This document shows positions 12,201 through 25,976 of a DNA stretch of 64,000 bases, in pieces. A program made the translations under genes and the position numbers. Where the stretch lies: NCBI GenBank assembly GCA_029851415.1, contig CM056743.1, positions 72,747,186 to 72,811,185 of the forward strand, read 5' to 3'. The stretch comes from Eretmocerus hayati. Taxonomy: Eukaryota; Arthropoda; Insecta; Hymenoptera; Aphelinidae. The number at the start of each line of letters is the position of its first letter. The stretch's first letter is position 1. The notes below the pieces were generated by a model, which ran no database searches, was not told where the DNA came from, and saw nothing but the letters and a program-made list of their open reading frames with translations.

Positions 12201-12362
12201 ATGATCAAATTAGATTCTGTGAGCAATGAATTAGCAATAAAATATAAGCTGAGTCAGGTTTCGATGGGTCGACAAAAACTCAATGTTTGTGCTGGGTCCA
12301 CATTGAACTCAGCACAAGCACTCATATCTCCGCCGGAATATACTCTGAGGGGATGATCAAAT
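9251..12362 (+). repeat. Block duplication 2, right copy
   Basis: This is the counterpart of 4538-7649. The junction with the preceding block lies between 9251 and 9282, a stretch of more than 30 bp shared by both donors, as expected for homologous unequal exchange. Its portion from 10163 onwards is present a third time at 25977-28176 as part of the 12.5 kb duplication. Confidence 0.9.
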
Positions 12363-15300
12363 TAGATTCTGTGAGCAATGAATTAGCAATAAAATATAAG
12401 CTGAGTCAGGTTTCGATGGGTCGACAAAGACTCAATGTTTGTGCTGGGTCCACATTGAACTCAGCACAAGCACTCATATCTCCGCCGGAAATTGCTCTTA
12501 GAGGATGATCAGAGTAGATTCTGGGAGCAATAACTTAGCAATAAAATATAAGCTAAGTCAGGTTTCGATGGGTCGACAAAAACTCAATGTTTGCGCTGGG
12601 TCCACATTGAACTCGGCACAAGCACTCATATCTCCGCCGGAATATACTCTGAGGGGATGATCAAAGTAGATTCTGGGAGCAATGAATTAGCAATGAAATA
12701 TAAGCTTAGTCAGGTTTCGATAGAATGGCGAGAACCCAATGTTTGCGCTGGGTCCTCAATTGAACTCAGCACAAGCATTCATATCTCCGCGGGAAATTGC
12801 TCTCAGGAGATGAGAAACTAGATTCTGGGAGCAATAAATTAGCAATGAAATTCCAAATACGTCAGGTTTCGATGGGTCGACAAAAACTCAATGTTTGCGC
12901 TGGGTCCACATTGAACTGAGCACAAAAACTCATATCTCCGCCGGAAATTGCTCTGAGGGGATGATCAAAGTAGATTCTGGGAGCAATAAATTAGCAATGA
13001 AATTTCAGCTAAGTCAGGTTTCGATGAGTCGACAAGAACTCAATGTTTGTGCTGGGTCCACATTGAACTCAGCACAAACACTCATATCTCCGCCGGAAGT
13101 TGCTCTAAGGGGATGATCAAAATAGATTCTGGGAGCAATAAATTAGCAATAGAATATAAGCTAAGTCAGGTTTCGATAGGTTGGCGAGAACCCAATGTTT
13201 GTGCTGGGTCCACATTGAACTCAGCACAAGCACTGATATCTCCGCCGGAAATGGCTCTGAGGGGATGATCATAATAGATTCTGGGAGCAATGAATTAGCA
13301 ATAATATATAAGCTGAGTCAGGTTCCTATGGGTCGACAAAAACTCAATGTTTGTGCTGGGTCCACATTGAACTCAGCACAAGCACTCATATCTCCGCCGG
13401 AAATTGCTCTTAGAGGATGATCAGAGTAGATTCTGGGAGCAATAACTTAGCAATAAAATATAAGCTAAGTCAGGTTTCGATGGGTCGACAAAAACTCAAT
13501 GTTTGCGCTGGGTCCACATTGAACTCGGCACAAATACTTATATCTCCGCCGGAAGTTGCTCTAAGGGGATTAGCAGAACGGATTCTGAGAGCGATAAATC
13601 AGCAATAAAATATAAGCTAAGTTAGGTTCCGATAGGTCGGCGGAAACCCAATGTTTGTGCTGGGTCCACATTGAACTCAGCACAAGCACTCATATCTCCG
13701 CCGGAAATTGCTCTGAGGGGATGATCAGAATAGATTCTGGGAGCAATAAATTAGCAATGAAATTTCAGCTAAGTCAGGTTTCGATGGGTCGACAAGAACT
13801 CAATGTTTGTGCTGGGTCCACATTGAACTCAGCACAAACGATCATATCTCCGCCGGAAGTTGCTCCGAGGGGATGATCAAAATAGATTCTGGGAGCAATA
13901 AATTAGCAATGAAATATAAGCTAAGTCAGGTTTCGATAGGTTGGCGAGAACCCAATGTTTGTGCTGGGTCCGCTTTGAACTCAGCACAAGCACTCATATC
14001 TCCGCCGGAAATTGCTCTGAGGGGATGATCAAAATAGATTCTGGGAGCAATAAATTAGCAATAAAATATAAGCTAAGTCAGGTTTCGATAGGTTGGCGAG
14101 AACCCAATGTTTGTGCTTGGTCCGCATTGAACTCAGCACAAGCACTCATATCTCCGCCGGAAATTGCTCTGAGGGGATGATCAAATGAGATTCTGTGAGC
14201 AATGAATTAGCAATAAAATATAAGCTGGGTCAGGTTTCGATGGGTCGACAAAAACTCAATGTTTGTGCTGGGTCCACATTGAACTCAGCACAAGCACTCA
14301 TATCTCCGCCGGATTATACTCTGAGGGGATGATCAAAGTAGATTCTGGGAGCAATGAATTAGCAATGAAATATAAGCTAAGTCAGGTTCCGATGTTTCGA
14401 CAGCAACTCAATGTTTGTGCTGGGCCCACATTGAACTCAGCACAAACACTCATATCTCCGCCAGAAGTTGCTCCGAGGGGATGATCAAAGTAGATTCTGG
14501 GAGGAATAAATTAGCGATAAAATATAAGCTAGGTCAGGTTTCGATGGGTCGACAAAAACTCAATGTTTGCGCTTGGTCCACATTGAACTCAGCACAAGCA
14601 CTCATATCTCCGCCGGAAATGGCTCTGAGGGGATGATCAAAATAGATTCTGCGAGCAATAAATTAGCAATGAAATTTCAGCTAAGTCAGGTTTCGATGGG
14701 TCGACAAGAACTCAATATTTGTGCTGGGTCCACATTGAACTCAGCACAAACACTCATATCTCCGCCGGAAGTTGCTCCGAGGGGATTATCAAAATAGATT
14801 CTGGGAGCAATAAAGTAGCAATAAAATATAAGCTGAGTCGGGTTTCGATAGGTCGACAAAAACTCAATGTTTGTGCTGGGTCCACATTGAACTCAGCACG
14901 AGCACTCATATCTCCGCCGGAAATTACTCTGAGGGGATGATCAGAGTAGATTCTGGGAGCAATGAATCAGCAATGAAATATAAGCTAAGTCAGGTTCCGA
15001 TGGGTCGACAAAAACTCAATGTTTGTGCTGGGTCCATATTGAACTCAGCACAAACACTCATATCTCCGCCGGAAGTTGCTCCGAGGGGATGATCAAAATA
15101 GATTCTGGGAGCAATAAATCAGCGATAAAATATGAGCTTAGTCAGCATTCGATGGGTCGACAAGAACTCAATGTTTGTGCTGTGTCCACATTGAACTCAG
15201 CACAAACACTTATATCTCCGCCGGAAGTTGCTCTAAGGGGATGATCAGAACGGATTCTGGGAGCAATGAATCAGCAATGAAATTTCAGCTAAGTCAGGTT

Positions 15301-18300
15301 TTGATGGGTCGACAAAAACTCAATGTTTGCGCTGGGTCCACATTGAACTCAGCAGAGGCACTCATATCTCCGCCGGAAATTGCTCTGAAGGGGATGATCA
15401 AAATAGATTCTGGGAGCAATGAATCAGCAATGAAATTTCAGCTAAGTCAGGTTTTGATGGGTCGACAAAAACTCAATGTTTGCGCTGGGTCCACATTGAA
15501 CTCAGCACAGGCACTCATATCTCCGCCGGAAATTGCTCTGAGGGGACGATCGAAACAGATTCTGGGAGCAATAGATTAGCAATAATATATAAGCTGAGTC
15601 AGGTTCCTATGGGTCGACAAAAACTCAATGTTTGCGCTGGGTCCATATTGAACTCAGCACAAACACTCATATCTTTGCCGGAAGTTGCTCTAAGGGGATG
15701 ATCAGAACGGATTCTGGGAGCAATGAATGAGCGATAGAATATAAGCTAAGTTGGGTTCCGATCGGTCAGCATAAACCCAATGTTTGTGCTGGGTCCACAT
15801 TGAACTCAGCACAAGCACTCATATCTCCGCCGGAAGTTGCTCTAAGGGGATGAGCAGAACGGATTCTGAGAGCGATAAATTAGCAATAAAATATAAGCTA
15901 AGTGAGGTTCCGATAGGTCAGCGGAAATCCAATGTTTGTGCTGAGTCCACATTGAACTCAGCACAAGCACTCATATCTCCGCCGGGAATCGCTCTGAGGG
16001 GATGATCAAAGTAGATTCTGGGAGCAATGAATTAGCAATGAAATATCAGCTAAGTCAGGTTTCGATGGGTCGACAAAAACTCAATGTTTGCGCTGGGTCC
16101 ACACTGAACTCAGCACAAACACTCATATCTCTGCCGCAAGTTGCTCTAAGGGGATGATCAGAACGGATTCTGGGAGCAATGAATTAGCAATAGAATATAA
16201 GCTAAGTTGGGTTCCGATCGGTCAGCATAAACCCAATGTTTGTGCTGGGTCCACATTGAACTCAGCACAAGCACTCATATCTCCGCCGGGGAATGCTCTG
16301 AGGGGATGATCAAAATAGATTCTGGGAGCAATAAATTAGCAATGAAATATCAGCTAAGTCAGGTTCCGATGGGTCGACAAAAACTCAATGTTTGCGCTGG
16401 GTCCACACTGAACTCAGCACAAGCACTCATATCTCCGCCGGAAATTGCTCTGAGGGGATGATCGAAATAGATTCTGGGAGCAATAGATTAGCAATAATAT
16501 ATAAGCTGAGTCAGGTTCCCATGGGTCGACAAAAACTCAATGTTTGTGCTGGTCCACATTGAACTCAGCACAAGCACTCAAATCTCCGCCGGGAAATGCT
16601 CTGAGGGGATGATCAAAACGGATTCTGAGAGCAATGAATCAGCAATAAAATGTAAGCTAGGTTAGGTTCTGATAGGTCAGCAGAAACCCATCGTTTGTGT
16701 TGGGTCCACATCGAACTCAGCACAAGCACTCATATCTCCGCCGGAAGTCGCTCCAAGGGGATGATCGAAACGGATTCTGAGAGCAATAAATTAGTAATAA
16801 AATATAAGCTAAGTCAGGTTTCGATGGGTCGACAAAAACTCAATGTTTGCGCTGAGTCAGCATTGAACTCAGCACAAGCATTCATATCTCCGCCGGAAAT
16901 TGCTCTGAGGGGATGATCGAAATAGATTCTGGGAGCAATAGATTAGCAATAATATATAAGCTGAGTCAGGTTCCTATGGGTCGACAAAAACTAAGTGTTT
17001 GCGCTGGGTCCATATTGAACTCAGCCCAAATACTTATATCTCCGCCGGAAGTTGCTCTAAGGGGATGAGCAGAACGGATTCTGAGAGCGATAAATTAGCA
17101 ATAAAATATAAGCTAAGTGAGGTTCCGATAGGTCAGCGGAAATCCAATGTTTGTGCTGAGTCCACATTGAACTCAGCACGAGCACTCGTATCTCCGCCGG
17201 AAATTGCTCTGAGGGGATGATCAAAAGAGATTCTGGGAGCAATAAATTAGCAATGAAATATCAGCTAAGTCAGGTTTCGATGGGTCGACAAAAACTCAAT
17301 GTTTGCACTGGGTCCACACTGAACTCAGCACAAACACTCATATCTCTGCCGGAAGTTGCTCTAAGGGGATGATCAGAACGGATTCTGGGAGCAATGAATG
17401 AGCAATAAAATATAAGCAAAGTTGGGTTCCGATCGGTCAGCATAAACCCAATGTTTGTGCTGGGTCCACATTGAACTCATCACAAGCACTCATATCTCCG
17501 CCGGGGAATGCTCTAAGGGGATGATCAAAATAGATTCTGGGAGCAATGAATTAGCAATAAAATATAAGTCAAGGTAGGTTTCGATGGGTCGACAAAAACT
17601 CGGAGTCTGTGCTGGGTCCACATTGAACTCAGCACAAACACTCATATCTCCGCCGGAAGTTGCTCTAAGGGGATGAGTAGAACGCATTCTGAGAGCAATA
17701 AATAGGCAATAAAATATAAGCTAAGTTAGGTTCCGATAGTTCGGTGAAAATCCAATGTTTGTGTTGGGTCCACATTGAACTCAGCACAAGCACTCATATC
17801 TCCGCCGGAAATTGCTCTGAAGGGGATGATCAAAATAGATTCTGGGAGCAATGAATCAGCAATGAAATTTCAGCTAAGTCAGGTTTCGATGGGTCGACAA
17901 AAACTCAATGTTTGCGCTGGGTCCACATTGAACTCAGCACAAGCACTCATATCTCCGCCGGAAATTGCTCTGAGGGGATGATCGAAATAGATTCTGGGAG
18001 CAATAAATTAGCAATGAAATATCAGCTAAGTCAGGTTTCGATGGGTCGACAAAAACTCAATGTTTGCACTGGGTCCACACTGAACTCAGCACAAACACTC
18101 ATATCTCTGCCGGAAGTTGCTCTAAGGGGATGATCAGAACGGATTCTGGGAGCAATGAATGAGCAATAAAATATAAGCTAAGTTGGGTTCCGATCGGTCA
18201 GCATAAACCCAATGTTTGTGCTGGGTCCACATTGAACTCATCACAAGCACTCATATCTCCGCCGGGGAATGCTCTAAGGGGATGATCAAAATAGATTCTG

Positions 18301-21300
18301 GGAGCAATGAATTAGCAATAAAATATAAGTCAAGTCAGGTTTCGATGGGTCGACAAAAACTTGGAGTCTGTGCTGTGTCCACATTGAACTCAGCACGAGC
18401 ACTCGTATCTCCGCCGGAAATTGCTCTGAGGGGATGATCAAAGTAGATTCTGGGAGCAATAAATTAGCAATGAAATTTCAGCTAAGTCAGGTTTCGATGA
18501 GTCGACAAGAACTCAATGTTTGTGCTGGGTCCACATTGAACTCAGCACAAACACTCATATCTCCGCCGGAAGTTGCTCCGAGGGGATGATCAAAATAGAT
18601 TCTGGGAGCAATAAATTAGCAATAAAATATAAGACAAGTCAGGTTCCGATAGGTTGGCGAGAACCCAATGTTTGTGCTGGGTCCACATTGAACTCAGCAC
18701 AAGCACTCATATCTCCGCCGGGAATTGCTCTGAGGGGATGATCAAAATAGATTCTGGGAGCAATAAATTAGCAATGAAATTTCAGCTAAATCAGGTTTCG
18801 ATGGGTCGTTAAAAACTCAATGTTTGCGCTTGGCCCACATTGAACTCAGCACAAGCACTCATATCTCCGCCGGAAATGGCTCTGAGGGGATGATCAGAAT
18901 AGATTCTGGGAGCAATAAAGTAGCAATAAAATATAAGCTGAGTCGGGTTTCGATGGGTCGACAAAAACTCAATGTTTGTGCTGGGTCCACATTGAACTCA
19001 GCACGAGCACTCATATCTCCGCCGGAAATTACTCTGAGGGGATGATCAGAGGAGATTCTGGGAGCAATGAATTAGCAATGAAATATAAGCTAAGTCAGGT
19101 TCTCATGGGTCGACAAAAACTCAATGTTTGTGCTGGGTCCACATTGAACTCAGCACAAACACTCATATCTCCGCCGGAAATTGCTCTGAAGGGGATGATC
19201 AAAATAGATTCTGGGAGCAATGAATCAGCAATGAAATTTCAGCTAAGTCAGGTTTTGATGGGTCGACAAAAACTCAATGTTTGCGCTGGGTCCACATTGA
19301 ACTCAGCACAGGCACTCATATCTCCACCGGAAATTGCTCTGAGGGGACGATCGAAATAGATTCTGGGAGCAATAAATTAGCAATGAAATATCAGCTAAGT
19401 CAGGTTTCGATGGGTCGACAAAAACTCAATGTTTGCACTGGGTCCACACTGAACTCAGCACAAACACTCATATCTCTGCCGGAAGTTGCTCTAAGGGGAT
19501 GATCAGAACGGATTCTGGGAGCAATAAATGAGCAATGAAATATAAGCTGAGTTGGGTTCCGATCGGTCAGCATAAACCCAATGTTTGTGCTGGGTCCACA
19601 TTGAACTCATCACAAGCACTCATATCTCCGCCGGGGAATGCTCTAAGGGGATGATCAAAATAGATTCTGGGAGCAATGAATTAGCAATAAAATATAAGTC
19701 AAGTCAGGTTTCGATGGGTCGACAAAAACTTGGAGTCTGTGCTGGGTCCACATTGAACTCAGCACAAACACTCATATCTCCGCCGGAAGTTGCTCTAAGG
19801 GGATGAGTAGAACGGATTCTGAGAGCAATGAATAGGCAATGAAATATAAGCTAAGTTAGGTTCCGATAGTTCGGTGAAAATCCAATGTTTGTGTTGGGTC
19901 CACATTGAACTCAGCACAAGCACTCATATCTCCGCCGGAAATTGCTCTGAAGGGGATGATCGAAATAGATTCTGGGAGCAATGAATCAGCAATGGAATTT
20001 CAGCTAAGTCAGGTTTCGATGGGTCGACAAAAACTCAATGTTTGCGCTGGGTCCACATTGAACTCAGCACAAGCACTCATATCTCCGCCGGAAATTGCTC
20101 TGAGGGGATGATCGAAATAGATTCTGGGAGCAATAGATTAGCAATAATATATAAGCTGAGTCAGGTTCCTATGGGTCGACAAAAACTCAATGTTTGCGCT
20201 GGGTCCATATTAAACTCAGCACAAATCATTATATCTCCGCCGGAAGTTGCTCTAAGGGGATGAGCAGAACGGATTCTGAGAGCGATAAATTAGCAATAAA
20301 ATATAAGCTAAGTGAGGTTCCGATAGGTCAGCGGAAATCCAATGTTTGTGCTGAGTCCACATTGAACTCAGCACAAGCACTCATATCTCCGCCGGAAATC
20401 GCTCTGAGGGGATGATCAAAGTAGATTCTGGGAGCAATAAATTAGCAATTAAATATCAGCTAAGTCAGGTTTCGATGGGTCGACAAAAACTCAATGTTTG
20501 TGCTGGGTCCACATTGAACTCAGCACAAACACTCATATCTCCGCCGGAAGTTGCTCCGAGGGGATGATCAAAATAGATTCTGGGAGCAATAAATTAGCAA
20601 TAAAATATAAGACAAATCAGGTTCCGATAGGTTGGCGAGAACCCAATGTTTGTGCTGGGTCCATATTGAACTCAGCACAAGCACTCATATCTCCGCCGGA
20701 AATGGCTCTGAGGGGATGATCAAAATAGATTCTGGGAGCAATAGAGTAGCAATAAAATATAAGCTGAGTCGGGTTTCGATGGGTCGACAAAAACTCAATG
20801 TTTGTGCTGGGTCCACATTGAACTTAGCACGAGCACTCATATCTCCGCCGGGAATTACTCTGAGGGGATGATCAGAGTAGATCCTGGGAGCAATGAATTA
20901 GCAATGAAATATAAGCTAAGTCAGGTTCCGATGGGTCGACAAAAACTCAATGTTTGCACTGGGTCCACACTGAACTCATCACAAGCACTCATATCTCCGC
21001 CGGGGAATGCTCTAAGGGGATGATCAAAATAGATTCTGGGAGCAATGAATTAGCAATAAAATATAAGTCAAGTCAGGTTTCGATGGGTCGACAAAAACTC
21101 GGAGTCTGTACTGGGTCCACATTGAACTCAGACTAATCACTCATATCTCCGCCGGAAGTTGCTCTAAGGGGATGAGTAGAACGGATTCTGAGAGCAATAA
21201 ATTAACAATAAAATATAAGCTAAGTTAGGTTCCGATAGTTCGGTGAAAATCCAATGTTTGTGTTGGGTCCACATTGAACTCAGCACAAGCACTCATATCT

Positions 21301-22676
21301 CCGCCGGAAATTGCTCTGAAGGGGATGATCAAAATAGATTCTGGGAGCAATGAATCAGCAATGAAATTTCAGCTAAGTCAGGTTTCGATGGGTCGACGAA
21401 AACTCAATGTTTGCGCTGGGTCCACATTGAACTCAGCACAAGCACTCATATCTCCGCCGGAAATTGCTCTGAGGGGATGATCGAAATAGATTCTGGGAGC
21501 AATAGATCAGCAATAATATATAAGCTGAGTCAGGTTCCTATGGGTCGACAAAAACTCAATGTTTGCGCTGGGTCCATATTAAACTCAGCACAAATACTTA
21601 TATCTCCGCCGGAAGTTGCTCTAAGGGGATGAGCAAAACGGATTCTGGGAGCGATAAATTAGCAATAAAATATAAGCTAAGTCAGGTTTCGATGGGTCGA
21701 CAAAAACTCAATGTTTGCGCTGGGTCCACATTGAACTCGGCACAAACGATCATATCTCCGCCGGGAGTTGCTCTAAGGGGATTAGCAGAACGGATTCTGA
21801 GAGCGATAAATTAGCAATAAAATATAAGCTAAGTTAGGTTCCGATAGGTCGGCGGAAACCGAATGTTTGTGCTGGGTCCACATTGAACTCAGCACAAGCA
21901 CTCATATCTCCGCCGGAAATTGCTCTGAGGGGATGATCAAAATAGATTCTGGGAGCAATAAATTAGCAATGAAATTTCAGCTAGGTCAGGTTTCGATGGG
22001 TCGACAAGAACTCAATGTTTGTGCTGGGTCCACATTGAACTCAGCACAAACGATCATATCTCCGCCGGGAGTTGCTCCGAGGGGATGATCAAAATAGATT
22101 CTGGGAGCAATAAATTAGCAATAAAATATAAGCTAAGTCAGGTTTCGATAGGTTGGCGAGAACCCAATGTTTGTGCTGGGTCCGCATTGAACTCAGCACA
22201 AGCACTCATATCTCCGCCGGAAATTGCTCTGAGGGGATGATCAAATTAGATTCTGTGAGCAATGAATTAGCAATAAAATATAAGCTGAGTCAGGTTTCGA
22301 TGGGTCGACAAAAACTCAATGTTTGTGCTGGGTCCACATTGAACTCAGCACAAGGACTCATATCTCCGCCGGATTATACTCTGAGGGGATGATCAAAGTA
22401 GATTCTGGGAGCAATCAATTAGCAATGAAATATAAGCTAAGTCAGGTTCCGATGTGTCGACAGCAACTCAATGTTTGTGCTGGGTCCACATTGAACTCAG
22501 CACAAGCACTCATATCTCCGCCGGGGAATTCTCTGAGGGGATGATCAAAATAGATTCTGGGAGCAATAAATTAGCAATGAAATATCAGCTGAGTCAGGTT
22601 CCCATGGATCGACAAAAACTCAATGTTTGTGCTGGGTCCACATTGAACTCAGCACAAGCACTCATATCTCCGCCGG
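10163..22676 (+). repeat. 12.5 kb block duplication, left copy
   Basis: All 12,514 bp recur at 25977-38490, offset 15,814 bp (104 monomers plus 6 bp). Every unusual variant I checked is shared: GGAAATAATTAGCG near 11311, GTCCGCTTTGAAC near 13970, the 151-bp monomer with GCTGGTCCAC near 16549, CCCATCGTTTGTG near 16688, AAGTCAAGGTAGG near 17568, CTAAATCAGG near 18786 and CAAATCATTATATC near 20222. I saw no difference between the copies, though I did not align every base. The body, 12363-20262, mixes A and B monomers, including B units with CAGCATAAACCC and CAGCGGAAATCC. It has a smaller internal repeat (about 17988-18374 and 19357-19743, offset 1369 bp). No gene is present. Confidence 0.93.
15936..15966. 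repeat. Perfect 11-bp dyad variant
   Basis: Here the left arm carries GAGT instead of GGGT, giving TTGTGCTGAGT, a 9-bp spacer CCACATTGA, and ACTCAGCACAA, with perfect complementarity over 11 bp. The same GAGT form recurs in monomers that carry the CAGCGGAAATCC ending just before it, for example around 4082, 17154, 20349, 23087 and 31756. Confidence 0.9.
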
Positions 22677-22925
22677 AAATTGCTCTTAGAGGATGATCAG
22701 AGTAGATTCTGGGAGCAATAAATTAGCAATGAAATTTCAGCTAAGTCAGGTTTCGATGGGTCGACAAGAACTCAATGTTTGTGCTGGGTCCCAATTGAAC
22801 TCAGCACAAACGATCACATCTCCGCCGGAAGTTGCTCCGAGAGGATGATCAAAATAGATTCTGGGAGCAATAAATTAGCGATAAAATATAAGCTAAGTCA
22901 GGTTTCGATGGGTCGACAAAAACTC
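20263..22925 (+). repeat. 2.66 kb block duplication, copy 1
   Basis: This matches 23000-25662 at offset 2737 bp (18 monomers plus one base) over 2663 bp, bounded on the left by GGGGATGAGC versus GGGGATTAGC and on the right by AAAAACTCA versus AAAAACTCG. A third copy of its first 2414 bp ends the right copy of the 12.5 kb duplication (36077-38490). Shared private marks include AGACTAATCACTC near 21130, ATTAACAATAAAA near 21201 and AACCGAATG near 21857. Confidence 0.9.
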
Positions 22926-22999
22926 AATGTTTGCGCTGGGTCCACATTGAACTCGGCACAAACGATCATATCTCCGCCGGGAGTTGCTCTAAGGGGATT

Positions 23000-25662
23000 A
23001 GCAGAACGGATTCTGAGAGCGATAAATTAGCAATAAAATATAAGCTAAGTGAGGTTCCGATAGGTCAGCGGAAATCCAATGTTTGTGCTGAGTCCACATT
23101 GAACTCAGCACAAGCACTCATATCTCCGCCGGAAATCGCTCTGAGGGGATGATCAAAGTAGATTCTGGGAGCAATAAATTAGCAATTAAATATCAGCTAA
23201 GTCAGGTTTCGATGGGTCGACAAAAACTCAATGTTTGTGCTGGGTCCACATTGAACTCAGCACAAACACTCATATCTCCGCCGGAAGTTGCTCCGAGGGG
23301 ATGATCAAAATAGATTCTGGGAGCAATAAATTAGCAATAAAATATAAGACAAATCAGGTTCCGATAGGTTGGCGAGAACCCAATGTTTGTGCTGGGTCCA
23401 TATTGAACTCAGCACAAGCACTCATATCTCCGCCGGAAATGGCTCTGAGGGGATGATCAAAATAGATTCTGGGAGCAATAGAGTAGCAATAAAATATAAG
23501 CTGAGTCGGGTTTCGATGGGTCGACAAAAACTCAATGTTTGTGCTGGGTCCACATTGAACTTAGCACGAGCACTCATATCTCCGCCGGGAATTACTCTGA
23601 GGGGATGATCAGAGTAGATCCTGGGAGCAATGAATTAGCAATGAAATATAAGCTAAGTCAGGTTCCGATGGGTCGACAAAAACTCAATGTTTGCACTGGG
23701 TCCACACTGAACTCATCACAAGCACTCATATCTCCGCCGGGGAATGCTCTAAGGGGATGATCAAAATAGATTCTGGGAGCAATGAATTAGCAATAAAATA
23801 TAAGTCAAGTCAGGTTTCGATGGGTCGACAAAAACTCGGAGTCTGTACTGGGTCCACATTGAACTCAGACTAATCACTCATATCTCCGCCGGAAGTTGCT
23901 CTAAGGGGATGAGTAGAACGGATTCTGAGAGCAATAAATTAACAATAAAATATAAGCTAAGTTAGGTTCCGATAGTTCGGTGAAAATCCAATGTTTGTGT
24001 TGGGTCCACATTGAACTCAGCACAAGCACTCATATCTCCGCCGGAAATTGCTCTGAAGGGGATGATCAAAATAGATTCTGGGAGCAATGAATCAGCAATG
24101 AAATTTCAGCTAAGTCAGGTTTCGATGGGTCGACGAAAACTCAATGTTTGCGCTGGGTCCACATTGAACTCAGCACAAGCACTCATATCTCCGCCGGAAA
24201 TTGCTCTGAGGGGATGATCGAAATAGATTCTGGGAGCAATAGATCAGCAATAATATATAAGCTGAGTCAGGTTCCTATGGGTCGACAAAAACTCAATGTT
24301 TGCGCTGGGTCCATATTAAACTCAGCACAAATACTTATATCTCCGCCGGAAGTTGCTCTAAGGGGATGAGCAAAACGGATTCTGGGAGCGATAAATTAGC
24401 AATAAAATATAAGCTAAGTCAGGTTTCGATGGGTCGACAAAAACTCAATGTTTGCGCTGGGTCCACATTGAACTCGGCACAAACGATCATATCTCCGCCG
24501 GGAGTTGCTCTAAGGGGATTAGCAGAACGGATTCTGAGAGCGATAAATTAGCAATAAAATATAAGCTAAGTTAGGTTCCGATAGGTCGGCGGAAACCGAA
24601 TGTTTGTGCTGGGTCCACATTGAACTCAGCACAAGCACTCATATCTCCGCCGGAAATTGCTCTGAGGGGATGATCAAAATAGATTCTGGGAGCAATAAAT
24701 TAGCAATGAAATTTCAGCTAGGTCAGGTTTCGATGGGTCGACAAGAACTCAATGTTTGTGCTGGGTCCACATTGAACTCAGCACAAACGATCATATCTCC
24801 GCCGGGAGTTGCTCCGAGGGGATGATCAAAATAGATTCTGGGAGCAATAAATTAGCAATAAAATATAAGCTAAGTCAGGTTTCGATAGGTTGGCGAGAAC
24901 CCAATGTTTGTGCTGGGTCCGCATTGAACTCAGCACAAGCACTCATATCTCCGCCGGAAATTGCTCTGAGGGGATGATCAAATTAGATTCTGTGAGCAAT
25001 GAATTAGCAATAAAATATAAGCTGAGTCAGGTTTCGATGGGTCGACAAAAACTCAATGTTTGTGCTGGGTCCACATTGAACTCAGCACAAGGACTCATAT
25101 CTCCGCCGGATTATACTCTGAGGGGATGATCAAAGTAGATTCTGGGAGCAATCAATTAGCAATGAAATATAAGCTAAGTCAGGTTCCGATGTGTCGACAG
25201 CAACTCAATGTTTGTGCTGGGTCCACATTGAACTCAGCACAAGCACTCATATCTCCGCCGGGGAATTCTCTGAGGGGATGATCAAAATAGATTCTGGGAG
25301 CAATAAATTAGCAATGAAATATCAGCTGAGTCAGGTTCCCATGGATCGACAAAAACTCAATGTTTGTGCTGGGTCCACATTGAACTCAGCACAAGCACTC
25401 ATATCTCCGCCGGAAATTGCTCTTAGAGGATGATCAGAGTAGATTCTGGGAGCAATAAATTAGCAATGAAATTTCAGCTAAGTCAGGTTTCGATGGGTCG
25501 ACAAGAACTCAATGTTTGTGCTGGGTCCCAATTGAACTCAGCACAAACGATCACATCTCCGCCGGAAGTTGCTCCGAGAGGATGATCAAAATAGATTCTG
25601 GGAGCAATAAATTAGCGATAAAATATAAGCTAAGTCAGGTTTCGATGGGTCGACAAAAACTC
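23000..25662 (+). repeat. 2.66 kb block duplication, copy 2
   Basis: This is the counterpart of 20263-22925. Copies 1 and 2 are close to head to tail, separated only by 22926-22999, so together they form about two turns of an 18-monomer higher-order repeat. I saw no substitution between them in the parts compared. Confidence 0.9.
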
Positions 25663-25976
25663 GGAGTCTGTACTGGGTCCACATTGAACTCAGACTAATC
25701 ACTCATATCTCCGCCGGAAGTTGCTCTAAGGGGATGAGTAGAACGGATTCTGAGAGCAATAAATTAACAATAAAATATAAGCTAAGTTAGGTTCCGATAG
25801 TTCGGTGAAAATCCAATGTTTGTGTTGGGTCCACATTGAACTCAGCACAAGCACTCATATCTCCGCCGGAAATTGCTCTGAAGGGGATGATCAAAATAGA
25901 TTCTGGGAGCAATGAATCAGCAATGAAATTTCAGCTAAGTCAGGTTTCGATGGGTCGACGAAAACTCAATGTTTGC
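25663..25976 (+). repeat. Two-monomer junction segment
   Basis: This short stretch matches 23838-24151 (offset 1825 bp, 12 monomers plus one base) and the same part of copy 1 near 21101. It joins the end of the 2.66 kb copy 2 to the start of the right 12.5 kb copy. The right-hand junction is ambiguous over about 32 bp (25977-26008), where both donors are identical. It contains a 153-bp monomer near 25881. Confidence 0.8.

Noticed and set aside
17057..17242. Reverse-strand open frames of 61-89 codons (also near 17490, 32871, 33304, 38955, 45186 and 49711)
   Set aside because: They are chance gaps in reverse-strand stops within particular monomers, they recur only where the block is duplicated, and they show no family resemblance.
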